This document shows positions 17,110 to 26,190 of a stretch of DNA of 32,204 bases, in pieces. The position numbers and the translations under genes are program-made. Under the pieces are notes generated by a model. That model was not told the DNA's origin. It searched no databases and worked only from the letters and a program-made list of their open reading frames with translations. Each line of letters begins with the position of its first letter. Positions within the stretch are counted from its first letter, which is position 1. The DNA is from JAVVPL01 sp036655775 (GTDB taxonomy: Bacteria; Bacteroidota; Bacteroidia; Bacteroidales; P3): positions 1-32,204 of the forward strand of contig JAVVPL010000010.1 in assembly GCA_036655775.1 (NCBI GenBank). The letters run 5' to 3'.

Positions 17110-19072
17110 CTTGATTTACGCTGTATGAATATTTTTTTTGTAATTCTTTGATCCATTCTTCTTCAAGATATTTTTGAAAATCGGCAATAATAAGACCTCG
17201 AACTTCTTCAAGCGTTTGATATTGCTCTGGGATCATTTGGTCAATAATTACAAAACCTTTTTGCGTAGTACCCGTCAAAATATCTTTAGATAAACCTAAC
17301 TGTTGAGGCGCTTTATCTACAATTGGATTTTGGCCTTGTTCAAAACGACCTTGTATCAATGTGAAATTTTCTTTGCCAAAAGTTTTTTCAGCCGCAGTTT
17401 TTAGTTGTGCAAAATTCAGTTTTTTCTTTATGGATTTAGATAGAAATTTAGCTACTTTTTCGGTATCTAAATTGGCTACATCATAAGTAAATACTTTTGC
17501 TTCTACTTTTTTAGGCCATTTGTATTTATCTTTACTTAATTCAAAATACGAAAGCAATGCGGCTGTATCTTGCGAGGCTCTTGCCCATACTTTTCTATTG
17601 GTAATATCAAATAAATAGACTCCATCTCTATACTCTTGCATCAATGCTGTAAATTCAGGATATTTGGTATCCAAAAGAAGACTTTCATGTTCCAAAAGCG
17701 TATTATCTACAAATGAATTATACATAGAAGTCAAAATTTGTTGTTTGCTATCACTCAAATTTAGTTTTTGTTTTTTGAGTATATAATTCGCAAAATCTAA
17801 ATATTTTACTTGCTTACCTGCATACGAAAATAAGTTTTTTTGGTACACCGACGAAGGCGTAAATTTCCAGGTACCTTTAAGTAAAGAATCGCTAACTAAA
17901 TTGGAAAATACAGTGAACGCATTTTTTTCTTCTTTAAAATTATAGTTTGTTTTCAATTTGGCAACGAAGGTTGATTGAGGAAGTTTGGATCGCTCATCAC
18001 GCATAATTCTATACTCAATTTCTTGTTTTGTAGAATCAAATGCAGGCACTCCCGTAGCAGAATAAAATTGAATAATATGCCAGCCGAAACGCGATCTAAC
18101 AGGCTTTGTATAATCTAAAGGTTTTAAACCATAAAATACATCCACCAATTCTGGAACCATTCGATTGATAGAGAAATCGGGTATCTTTCCTCCATTTTTG
18201 GCTGAAGATTTGTCGTCCGTATATTTGGCCACCACCTCTGCAAAAGGATGTCCAGCTTGCAATTCAGTATATGCTGAGTCTATTTTAAGTTTTGCAACCG
18301 AGTCCATGTCTTTGGGGGCATTTGGAGGAAGCATTACAATTATATGTGAGGCACGCACTTTTCCTAAAGCCTTATTTTTATTCAATAATTTGATTACATG
18401 ATAGCCAAAATCAGTTCTAACAGGCATAGACACTTCGCCTACATTCAAATTATACACCGCATTTTCAAAAGGATATACCATATTGAAAGCTGTAAAATAT
18501 CCCAAATCGCCACCATTTCCTGCACCTCTATCCGATTTTCTGGCAGAAGGATCATCGGAATATTGTTCGGCAACTTCTGCAAAATCTATTCCTTTTAGTA
18601 TTTTGGCACGAGCTTCCATCGCTTTTTTATATGCTTTCACCGTGTCGGCTCCACTCGCTTTTTTGTCTAAATTGATTAGAATATGTGCTGCATGCATATC
18701 ATATTGCAAATGTTGGTATGCTTCTTGAATTAAATTTTCCGACACTTTTGTATCGAGCAAATAGGGTTGCGATAATTGAGAACGATACATGGCCAATTCA
18801 TTTTGTAAATCAACATTGGTATCATAACCTGCATCCTCCGCAGCTTGCACTTTTAATCGGAAATTAATGTATAATTTCAAATAGTCACTTAAAGCTTCTT
18901 GCGTATACAAAACTTGATCTTGTTGTGTGTTTTTAGTGTAAACTTTCAAAAAATCCGCCTTAGAAATACTATCATTATTCACAATCAATAAAATAGATTG
19001 ATCTGTAACTTGACTCCAAGTAGGAGCACTTAGTAAAATTGTCAGCAATAAAAAACTAATTTTTTTCATCAT
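17084..19072 (-). CDS. Parvulin-type periplasmic peptidyl-prolyl isomerase (PpiC/PpiD-like)
   Basis: A 662-residue exported protein with a signal peptide ending near APTWSQ (21). The SurA-like N-terminal region is at 25-130. Two parvulin domains follow: the first about 131-235 (AAHILINL, YSDDPSARKSDRGAGNGGDLGYF, FGYHVIKL), the second about 240-345 (ASHIIVML, YTDDKSSAKNGG, FGWHIIQF). The remaining 300 residues look like a second helical chaperone region. It follows guaB by 29 bases and opens the three-gene folding-factor group. Confidence 0.88.
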   Translation of the reverse strand: MMKKISFLLLTILLSAPTWSQVTDQSILLIVNNDSISKADFLKVYTKNTQQDQVLYTQEALSDYLKLYINFRLKVQAAEDAGYDTNVDLQNELAMYRSQLSQPYLLDTKVSENLIQEAYQHLQYDMHAAHILINLDKKASGADTVKAYKKAMEARAKILKGIDFAEVAEQYSDDPSARKSDRGAGNGGDLGYFTAFNMVYPFENAVYNLNVGEVSMPVRTDFGYHVIKLLNKNKALGKVRASHIIVMLPPNAPKDMDSVAKLKIDSAYTELQAGHPFAEVVAKYTDDKSSAKNGGKIPDFSINRMVPELVDVFYGLKPLDYTKPVRSRFGWHIIQFYSATGVPAFDSTKQEIEYRIMRDERSKLPQSTFVAKLKTNYNFKEEKNAFTVFSNLVSDSLLKGTWKFTPSSVYQKNLFSYAGKQVKYLDFANYILKKQKLNLSDSKQQILTSMYNSFVDNTLLEHESLLLDTKYPEFTALMQEYRDGVYLFDITNRKVWARASQDTAALLSYFELSKDKYKWPKKVEAKVFTYDVANLDTEKVAKFLSKSIKKKLNFAQLKTAAEKTFGKENFTLIQGRFEQGQNPIVDKAPQQLGLSKDILTGTTQKGFVIIDQMIPEQYQTLEEVRGLIIADFQKYLEEEWIKELQKKYSYSVNQDVFKSMLK

Positions 19073-19101
19073 AATAAACTTTGTGTTTTTATATGTTTAT
19101 A

Positions 19102-20568
19102 TTATCGAGTGTAATTGGGAGCTTCTTGCGTAATGGCCACATCATGAGGATGTCCTTCTATGCCTGAAGCTGGTGAAATTCTAATAAATTTAGCTTTTTG
19201 CAAGGCCGTAATATCTTTGGAGCCAGTATACCCCATGCCTGAACGTAAGCCTCCCATCAATTGATGTAAAACTTCAGCCAAAGAACCTTTGAATGGAACA
19301 CGACCCACAATACCTTCAGGAACCAATTTTTTAACATCATCTTCCATGTCTTGAAAATAGCGATCCTTGGAGCCCGATTCCATTGCATCTAACGAACCCA
19401 TCCCTCTATATGATTTGAATTTCCGACCTTCAAAAATAATTGTAGTACCTGGCGATTCTTCGGTGCCTGCAAATAAAGATCCTGCCATTACAGAATGAGC
19501 TCCTCCAGCCAAGGCTTTGGTTATATCACCCGAATAACGAATTCCGCCATCCGCAATCAAAGGAATTTTATATTTTTTAAGTGCCGCGGCCACATTGTAC
19601 ACCGCCGACAATTGAGGAACTCCAATACCTGCCACCACACGAGTGGTACAAATTGAACCAGGTCCTATTCCCACTTTCACTGCATCTACACCCACTTTAG
19701 CCAACGCAATAGCAGCTTCAGCCGTAACAATATTTCCTACAATCAAATCCACCGTAGGAAAACTTTTTTTAAATCTAGTTGCAGCTTCAATCACACGAGA
19801 TGAATGTCCGTGTGCAGTATCTATTACGATAGCATCAACCCCTGCCGCAATTAAAGCCGCCGCCCGTTCGTCCATATTACTAGTCACTCCCACAGCCGCA
19901 GCCACTCTCAAACGGCCGCTACTATCTTTGCAAGAACGAGGTTTCTCTTTTAGATTCATAATGTCTCTATACGTAATTAATCCTATCAATTTTCCCGTTT
20001 TGTCTACTACAGGCAATTTTTCGATACGATGTTCTTGAAGTACTTCAGCTGCTTTTTCAAAAGAAATTTTCCCCACAGCGGTCACTACCTCTTTAGTCAT
20101 TACTTCACTAATTAATCGTTTGTAGTTTTTTTCAAAACGTAAATCTCGATTTGTTACAATACCTAGTAATTTTTTCTTGCTATCAATCACAGGAATTCCA
20201 CCTACTCTATACTCTTTCATTACATTCAAAGCATCTTGTACCGTAGCACCTATCAACAATGTCACAGGCTCTGTGATCATTCCATTTTCGGCACGTTTTA
20301 CTTTGCGAACTTCAGCGGCTTGCTGTTCGATGGTCATATTTTTGTGTAAAACGCCAATTCCACCTTCTTGTGCCATTGCTATGGCCAAATCGGCATTGGT
20401 CACCGTATCCATTGCAGCAGAGACCAAGGGAATATTTAATTTAATATTACGAGTAAATAAAGTGGAGGTGTCAACCTCGTTGGGCAATACTTCCGAATAC
20501 GCAGGAAGTAGAAGAACATCATCGTAAGTGAGGCATTCGCCAATAAATTTTTCTGAGTCTAACAACAT
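19102..20568 (-). CDS. guaB: Inosine-5'-monophosphate dehydrogenase
   Basis: A 488-residue IMPDH of full length. The catalytic Cys is C307 in GPGSICTTR. The tandem CBS pair inserted in the barrel covers about 97-205 (MITEPVTLL, GGIPVIDSKKKLLGIVTNRDLR, LPVVDKTGKLIGLITYRDI). The IMP loop (ADGGIRYSGDITKALAGGA) and flap (GMGSLDAM) are present. It makes XMP from IMP with NAD+, the step before GuaA, which is also in this window. It is the first gene of the guaB-parvulin unit, with a TATTTTTG box 26 bases upstream. Confidence 0.97.
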   Translation of the reverse strand: MLLDSEKFIGECLTYDDVLLLPAYSEVLPNEVDTSTLFTRNIKLNIPLVSAAMDTVTNADLAIAMAQEGGIGVLHKNMTIEQQAAEVRKVKRAENGMITEPVTLLIGATVQDALNVMKEYRVGGIPVIDSKKKLLGIVTNRDLRFEKNYKRLISEVMTKEVVTAVGKISFEKAAEVLQEHRIEKLPVVDKTGKLIGLITYRDIMNLKEKPRSCKDSSGRLRVAAAVGVTSNMDERAAALIAAGVDAIVIDTAHGHSSRVIEAATRFKKSFPTVDLIVGNIVTAEAAIALAKVGVDAVKVGIGPGSICTTRVVAGIGVPQLSAVYNVAAALKKYKIPLIADGGIRYSGDITKALAGGAHSVMAGSLFAGTEESPGTTIIFEGRKFKSYRGMGSLDAMESGSKDRYFQDMEDDVKKLVPEGIVGRVPFKGSLAEVLHQLMGGLRSGMGYTGSKDITALQKAKFIRISPASGIEGHPHDVAITQEAPNYTR

Positions 20569-20593
20569 AAGCTGAAAATTTTAATATAGATTG

Positions 20594-20601
20594 CAAAAAT
20601 A
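20594..20601 (-). promoter_or_regulatory. -7 box of guaB
   Basis: TATTTTTG on the minus strand matches TAnnTTTG and would start a leader of about 20 bases before the guaB ATG. No TTTG is visible at the expected -33 distance, so only half of the promoter is supported. Confidence 0.5.
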
Positions 20602-20661
20602 CTAAAAATTATATTAATTTACTTAAATTTATTTAGCTTAGGTTAAATTTATTTTTTTGTG

Positions 20662-20669
20662 TACCTTTG
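20662..20669 (+). promoter_or_regulatory. -7 box of the MscS-family gene
   Basis: TACCTTTG matches TAnnTTTG. Twenty bases upstream (20638-20641) is TTAG, one change from TTTG. It is divergent to the guaB box, about 60 bases apart. It lies downstream of an in-frame TTG at 20657, which therefore cannot be the start of the channel gene. Confidence 0.65.
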
Positions 20670-20704
20670 CAAGACACTTTTACATGTATAAAACTCGCAT
20701 TTGT

Positions 20705-21601
20705 ATGAACTCTTTTTTAGATTATAAACTATTAGATACTGATAAATTTGCACTTAGCATTTCCGATTTGATTAGCTGTGCTTTTATTGTTTTTTTAACT
20801 TGGGTCATTGTCAAATTGGGAGAACGTTATTTTCGTCGCCGTGTGAAAGAAGGACGAATGGATACGAGTAATGCGTATGCGCTTTCACGTATTGTACAAT
20901 ACGTAATTTGGATTGTGGGGATCCTATTTGCTTTGGAGTCCATAGGGATTAAAATGAGTATTGTATTAGCTGGTTCTGCGGCTCTCTTAGTGGGTATTGG
21001 CTTGGGCTTACAACAAATTTTCAAAGATCTCGTTAGTGGCATTTTCATTTTATTTGAACGCAAAATACGCATTGGCGATATGTTGCAAGTAAACCATACA
21101 ATGGGTGGCACAAGCGGTATTCGTGGCACAATTCAAAAAATAGGCATACGTACCAGTGAACTAGAAACGGCCGATAATATTTTTTTGATTATTCCAAACT
21201 CTATCCTTATCAGTGATCCCATTGTCAATTGGTCACATGTCGATTTAGATCATGATGGCTATAGAGATGCCGAAATTTTAACTCGAACTAGTGTCACCGT
21301 AGGCGTAGATTACACTTCAGATGTAGAGCAAGTGAAAAACCTACTACTGCAATGTGCAGAGGAACACCCTCATGTATCCACCCTTAAATCCCCTTTTGTG
21401 CGTTTCACCAATTTTGGAGATTCTAGTTTGGATTTCGAACTCTTTTTTTGGTATAGCCAACCCCTAGTAGGCGATGATGTTAAAAGTGATTTACGTTTCG
21501 CGATCAAAAAAATATTCAAAGAAAAAAATATCAATATTCCTTTTCCTCAAAGGGTAGTTACTATGCAAAACGCAGACCTTTCGCAAATTTCTCATCCTTA
21601 A
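20705..21601 (+). CDS. MscS-family mechanosensitive channel
   Basis: A 298-residue channel if begun at the ATG at 20705. Hydrophobic segments lie at about 18-38, 60-80 and 84-104. The last is the Gly/Ala-rich pore helix (VLAGSAALLVGIGLGLQQI) followed by the conserved beta domain (FKDLVSGIFILFERKIRIGD). The cytoplasmic cage region follows to about 290. It releases solutes on hypo-osmotic shock. Earlier in-frame starts exist: TTG at 20657 is upstream of the promoter box and is excluded, while ATG at 20684 is possible but would leave a leader of only about 8 bases. Confidence 0.88.
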   Translation: MNSFLDYKLLDTDKFALSISDLISCAFIVFLTWVIVKLGERYFRRRVKEGRMDTSNAYALSRIVQYVIWIVGILFALESIGIKMSIVLAGSAALLVGIGLGLQQIFKDLVSGIFILFERKIRIGDMLQVNHTMGGTSGIRGTIQKIGIRTSELETADNIFLIIPNSILISDPIVNWSHVDLDHDGYRDAEILTRTSVTVGVDYTSDVEQVKNLLLQCAEEHPHVSTLKSPFVRFTNFGDSSLDFELFFWYSQPLVGDDVKSDLRFAIKKIFKEKNINIPFPQRVVTMQNADLSQISHP

Positions 21602-21655
21602 CACACAAATTTTACAATTCATATATAATTTAGTATATACAAAAAAAATACAAAA

Positions 21656-22840
21656 ATGAAAGATCCAAAAAAATTAGGTTTTAACTCTAAACTTATTCAT
21701 GGGGTAAGTATTGACGACAGTTACGGCAATGTCAATATCCCAATTCATCAAGCTTCTACATTTCGCTTCAAGAGTGCCGAACATGGGGCTGCTTGTTTTG
21801 CAGGAGAAGAAGATGGATTTATTTATACTCGTATAGGCAACCCAACCATAGGGGCCTTAGAAAAAATGCTTGCCGATTTAGAAAATGGATTTGGAGGAAT
21901 TGCTTGTGGTTCGGGTATGGGCGCAGTAAGTGTAATTTACTTTGCACTTTTAAGCAAAGGAGATCACGTAGTGAGTTCAGCTGCAGTTTACGGACCTTCT
22001 CGTGTATTATTAGAACAACAACTTTCTCGTTTTGGCGTTGAATCTACTTTTGTGGATACCTCGAAAATAGAAGATGTAAAAGCAGCCATCCGTCCAAATA
22101 CCAAATTGATTTATGTTGAAACGCCTGCCAATCCCACCATGGATATTGCCGATATTTCTGCCATTGCAGCCCTTGCACACGAACACAAATGTCTTTTTGC
22201 CGTAGATAATACTTTTTGTAGTCCTTATCTTCAAAAACCTTTGGATTTAGGTGCTGACATTGTATTTCACTCTATGACTAAATTTATCAACGGACATGCC
22301 GATATCGTAGCAGGAATGGTGATTGCCAAAGATCCTAAAGTATACAAAACACTTAGGGGAATGATGGTGATGTTGGGTTGTAATATGGATCCTATGCAAT
22401 CGTACATGGTACTCAGAGGTCTCAAAACTTTAGGTATCCGCATCGATCGCGCACAAGAAAATGCAATAAAAGCCGCTCAATTTTTAGAAAATCATCCTAA
22501 AGTAGCTTGGGTACGCTATCCAGGTCTACCTTCCCACCCTCAATTCGACTTAGCTAAAAAGCAAATGAAAGGTCCTGGCACCATGATTAGTTTTGAACTC
22601 AAAGGCGGAATTGAAGCAGGTAGAAAAATGATGAATGCCGTTGAAATGGCTATTTTGGCAGTAAGTTTAGGAGGAGTAGAAACGCTTATTCAACATCCCG
22701 CCTCTATGACCCATGCCAAAATGGATAGCGAATCTAAACACAAAGCAGGTATTACAGATGGCTTAGTTCGTTTTTCAGTAGGTATTGAAGATATAGACGA
22801 TATTATTCATGATTTAGATCAAGCTTTAGCTAAAGCCTAA
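21656..22840 (+). CDS. Cys/Met-metabolism PLP enzyme, methionine gamma-lyase-like
   Basis: A 394-residue trans-sulfuration-family enzyme (fold type I). K209 in HSMTKFINGH is the PLP lysine, D184 in VDNTF binds the pyridine ring, and Y57/R59 (YTRIGNPT) are the partner-subunit phosphate ligands. Overall it is closest to methionine gamma-lyases. However, the Cys that follows the active-site Tyr-Gly in typical methionine gamma-lyases is Pro114 here (VYGPS), and the Lys-Asp pair of the substrate pocket is not evident. Cystathionine gamma-lyase or O-acetylhomoserine sulfhydrylase activity is therefore also possible. Its TAA shares one base with the ATG of phoH. Confidence 0.82.
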   Translation: MKDPKKLGFNSKLIHGVSIDDSYGNVNIPIHQASTFRFKSAEHGAACFAGEEDGFIYTRIGNPTIGALEKMLADLENGFGGIACGSGMGAVSVIYFALLSKGDHVVSSAAVYGPSRVLLEQQLSRFGVESTFVDTSKIEDVKAAIRPNTKLIYVETPANPTMDIADISAIAALAHEHKCLFAVDNTFCSPYLQKPLDLGADIVFHSMTKFINGHADIVAGMVIAKDPKVYKTLRGMMVMLGCNMDPMQSYMVLRGLKTLGIRIDRAQENAIKAAQFLENHPKVAWVRYPGLPSHPQFDLAKKQMKGPGTMISFELKGGIEAGRKMMNAVEMAILAVSLGGVETLIQHPASMTHAKMDSESKHKAGITDGLVRFSVGIEDIDDIIHDLDQALAKA

Positions 22841-23844
22841 TGACTGAAATTTTAATAGATCTCAATACAATTCATCCTGTAGATTTGTTTGGCTTAGAAG
22901 AAGAAAAATTAGCTCGTATTCAAACCTATTTTCCCACTCTCAAGCTCATTGCGAGAGGCAATGAACTCAAAGCTATTGGAGATACTAAAAGCATTGCGAT
23001 TTTTCAAGAAAAATTTGCACAATGCCTCTCTCATTTTGAAAAAATGAATAGGCTCAGCAATAAGGATATGGATCTCCTCTTTGGAGGGGATCCCATTCCC
23101 AACAAAAAATCCTTGGCACATTCTTCCACCCCAAAAGAAAACGCCACAACAGAACTAGCACCACTTCCCACCTTAGAAAAAGCCGACTATGCAACCCTAG
23201 TCCATGGCATGGGAGGACGTGTAATCAAAGCACTCACCTCCAATCAACAAGGAATGGTAGATAGCATTGAACACAAGGATATGCTTTTTGCTATCGGCCC
23301 TGCAGGATCTGGCAAAACCTATACCGCCGTAGCTTTAGCCGTACGAGCATTGAAAAACAAGGAAGTAAAACGAATTGTTTTAACGCGTCCCGCAGTTGAA
23401 GCTGGCGAAAATCTAGGATTTTTACCTGGAGATTTAAAAGATAAACTCGACCCCTATTTACAACCTCTTTATGATGCACTTCGCGATATGCTTCCTCCTC
23501 AAAAATTGCAAACGCTTTTAGAGGAAGGCATCATTGAAATTGCGCCTTTGGCTTTTATGCGAGGACGTACACTCGATCACGCTTTTGTCATTTTAGATGA
23601 AGCGCAAAATGCCACAGAAAGTCAAATGAAAATGTTTTTGACCCGTATGGGAAAATCCGCTAAATTCATTATCACAGGCGATATTACCCAAATTGATCTT
23701 CCTAGAAATCAATCTTCGGGTTTAGTACAAGCGGTGCATATTTTAAAAGATATTCAGGCTATTGATTTTGTTTTTTTGACTGTTGAAGATGTGGTTCGAC
23801 ACAAATTGGTGACACAAATTATTCAAGCCTACGCAGTCAAATAA
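22840..23844 (+). CDS. phoH: PhoH-like ATPase
   Basis: A 334-residue protein of the PhoH/YbeZ family. Residues 1-90 form an N-terminal KH-like region, and the P-loop ATPase follows, with Walker A GPAGSGKT at 153-160, the family motif LTRPAVEAGENLGFLPGDL, and Walker B FVILDEAQNAT. YbeZ-type PhoH proteins work with the YbeY endoribonuclease in rRNA and RNA handling; ybeY is not in this window. The start overlaps the previous stop by one base, and the next gene begins 2 bases after its own stop. Confidence 0.93.
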   Translation: MTEILIDLNTIHPVDLFGLEEEKLARIQTYFPTLKLIARGNELKAIGDTKSIAIFQEKFAQCLSHFEKMNRLSNKDMDLLFGGDPIPNKKSLAHSSTPKENATTELAPLPTLEKADYATLVHGMGGRVIKALTSNQQGMVDSIEHKDMLFAIGPAGSGKTYTAVALAVRALKNKEVKRIVLTRPAVEAGENLGFLPGDLKDKLDPYLQPLYDALRDMLPPQKLQTLLEEGIIEIAPLAFMRGRTLDHAFVILDEAQNATESQMKMFLTRMGKSAKFIITGDITQIDLPRNQSSGLVQAVHILKDIQAIDFVFLTVEDVVRHKLVTQIIQAYAVK

Positions 23845-23846
23845 CA

Positions 23847-26183
23847 ATGAAACGAATCCTTTTATTTTTATATTTTGGAGCAATTCTATGTATTTCTTGT
23901 ACTACGAATATTTTTGCACAAAATACCCCCTCTCTTCCACTCCCTCCTTCATTGTCAGAGATCGAAAAAATTCACTATATATATCCTACCCAATTACCCG
24001 CTTTAGATTGTCGTTTAGATCAAATGGAATTGCAATATTACCAATCTTTAACCCATACAAAACCCTCACCCACCCTCTCTAAGCTAGAAACAATTTTGCA
24101 ATCCAAAAGAATTTATATAGATACACTACGAAGTTACATAGATAGTCTTTATTATGAACTCGCAAATGTATCCTTACATAGAAATGGCAAACAGAGTAAA
24201 GAAGTACTAGCGCTCATTGATAAATCTCTCTTATATAATCGATTTTATACCCCTTCGGTTTTATTGAAAATTGAAATTTTACAAAGCAATTGTTCCCTAG
24301 ATAGCAGCTTTTGGCAATATCTCCAAATTTGTTTGAGTGAGCAATACAGTAAAAAGAACATACGTTTTGCTTGTCAACATGTATATGATACTTTTTTGAT
24401 TCAATTGAAAGAATTAAATACCCAAGGTTTATTTAATGATGCGCTCCTAAATTATGCGATTTACAAACATACTTTTCCTGCGGCTCATCGATTTTTAATT
24501 ATCAATTGTGCCGAAGAAAACAAAATCCTCACAGCGGCTCATCAAGGGCTATTTAGATCGTATTGTCAAGTGAGCGAAAAAGCTTTTAAGCAAGGCCGTT
24601 CATCATTATCCGAAAAATATGCACTTTTGGCCAATACCTATTATCTAGAAAATCAGATTTACATTCCTTCTTCAAATCTTGCATTGGAATTATTGACTAA
24701 AATTATGGATAAATATAAACGCAGTGCTTTATATGCCGACACCGATGAAAAAGCTTATTTTGCTTCTCGCATACAAAATATACAAGAACAAATAGAATTA
24801 TTTTCCACAAACACACTGAGCGAAAACACCGTATCTAACAATCAATCAATAACACTTGCCAAAGATACAGTTCTTGGCTCTCTATCTCTCCAATCCGCAA
24901 TTGTGGATATGCAAATCGCTAAACAAACACTTACCAAAGATACCGCTCTTAGCCCTCTATCGCTTCAGCCCGCAATTGTGGATATGCAAATCGCTAAACA
25001 AACACTTACCAAAGATACCGCTCTTAGCCCTCTATCGCTTCAGCCCGCAATTGTGGATATGCAAATCGCTAAACAAACACAAAGTTTACCAATACTTGCA
25101 AATTCTACCATCCATAACAATCAAACGATTCAGAACCACCAAGCAAAGCTTGCGCATAAAGACCAAAGTAAAAGCGATACCCTAAATAAAAAAACAATAG
25201 CTAAACAAGCCGAAAAAACTAGTGTCGAACAAGCCGAAAATACAAAAATCGTAGCCATATTGAATAAATCAAAAATGCAAGTACAATTGCCTAAAAAGAA
25301 GGATATGACTAAGCAAAAACTATTTGATAGTATAGCTGAAAAAGCAATTTTAGCGATCAATATCCGTAAATATTCACCTGCTCTACAATATTTGCAAGAG
25401 GCCAGCAATTTGCAAAAAAAATATATAATACACAGCACAATTCCCATAGAGGAATTGCTCGAAAGCACGGCTATCAATTGTATTGAACAATTGTTGAACA
25501 AAGCACAATATCGTTTGTGGACCAATCAAATGGAAGCAGCCGATAGTTTATATCAAAGTGCAGAAGCAATTAAAAACAATTATCAATCTCGCACTATTGC
25601 CGAAATGAACCAACTTTTGGCCTCTTACCAAGAACAAAAGCAAATGATTTTTTGTCAAAAACAAAAAAATGAAGTGCAATATTTGCAAGTGCAAGCCAAA
25701 AGTTATGCCCAAACTCAACAATATACCTTGGCTTATAAAAAGATCACACAAGCCGCGCTTTTAGCCAAACAAAGTATTTGTAAATTTCCCTGTACAGAAT
25801 TGGATTCTTTGCAAACTGAATACAAACGAATTTATCTTTATTTTGCACTTAAAGACAGTGCAAATGCGTATCTCTATATCAAAGACAGTTTGTCCTATTT
25901 ACGCACCTATCAAAAAGCCTCTCTTTATTTTCAAAAAGAAAATCTAGACAATTTAGCAATCAAACACAGTGCCCTTTTAGATAAACTGATCTATGAACAA
26001 AATTATCCGCTCTTATTTAAATGGGCGCAAGAACTTTGGGCTCAACACAAACAAGAACCCTCAATTCAACTATCTCAAACCCTACAAAACATTATATCGT
26101 ATTTGGAAAATCACCAATACTATACCCCTGCCTACAAAACCTTTTACAAAGCCTTAAAAAAATCAAAATTACTTTCTAAATAA
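23847..26183 (+). CDS. Exported helical-repeat protein of unknown function with an internal 25-residue tandem repeat
   Basis: A 778-residue protein with a signal peptide (hydrophobic 4-17, then SCTTNIFAQ). Most of the mature part is alpha-helical with TPR-like spacing (for instance YSPALQYLQEASNLQKKY and QYTLAYKKITQAALLAKQS), which suggests a protein-binding scaffold in the envelope. Around residues 337-411 sits a linker of three 25-residue units rich in Thr, Leu and Gln. I recognise no catalytic domain. It lies 2 bases after phoH and 7 bases before an M23 peptidase gene, so it may serve in cell-wall remodelling; this is inferred from position only. Confidence 0.75.
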   Translation: MKRILLFLYFGAILCISCTTNIFAQNTPSLPLPPSLSEIEKIHYIYPTQLPALDCRLDQMELQYYQSLTHTKPSPTLSKLETILQSKRIYIDTLRSYIDSLYYELANVSLHRNGKQSKEVLALIDKSLLYNRFYTPSVLLKIEILQSNCSLDSSFWQYLQICLSEQYSKKNIRFACQHVYDTFLIQLKELNTQGLFNDALLNYAIYKHTFPAAHRFLIINCAEENKILTAAHQGLFRSYCQVSEKAFKQGRSSLSEKYALLANTYYLENQIYIPSSNLALELLTKIMDKYKRSALYADTDEKAYFASRIQNIQEQIELFSTNTLSENTVSNNQSITLAKDTVLGSLSLQSAIVDMQIAKQTLTKDTALSPLSLQPAIVDMQIAKQTLTKDTALSPLSLQPAIVDMQIAKQTQSLPILANSTIHNNQTIQNHQAKLAHKDQSKSDTLNKKTIAKQAEKTSVEQAENTKIVAILNKSKMQVQLPKKKDMTKQKLFDSIAEKAILAINIRKYSPALQYLQEASNLQKKYIIHSTIPIEELLESTAINCIEQLLNKAQYRLWTNQMEAADSLYQSAEAIKNNYQSRTIAEMNQLLASYQEQKQMIFCQKQKNEVQYLQVQAKSYAQTQQYTLAYKKITQAALLAKQSICKFPCTELDSLQTEYKRIYLYFALKDSANAYLYIKDSLSYLRTYQKASLYFQKENLDNLAIKHSALLDKLIYEQNYPLLFKWAQELWAQHKQEPSIQLSQTLQNIISYLENHQYYTPAYKTFYKALKKSKLLSK
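24855..25079 (+). repeat. Three tandem 75-bp in-frame repeats
   Basis: Units at 24855-24929, 24930-25004 and 25005-25079. Units 2 and 3 look identical over all 75 bases. Unit 1 matches in its last 33 bases but differs at several sites in the first half. Each encodes 25 residues (LTKDTALSPLSLQPAIVDMQ then IAKQT). The pattern suggests a recent copy event in a linker of the exported protein. Confidence 0.95.
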
Positions 26184-26190
26184 AATAAAA

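Noticed and set aside
24856..25185. Second coding frame across the 75-bp repeat
   Set aside because: It is open only because the repeat length is a multiple of three; it lies inside the 778-residue gene and lacks a plausible start context or family match.
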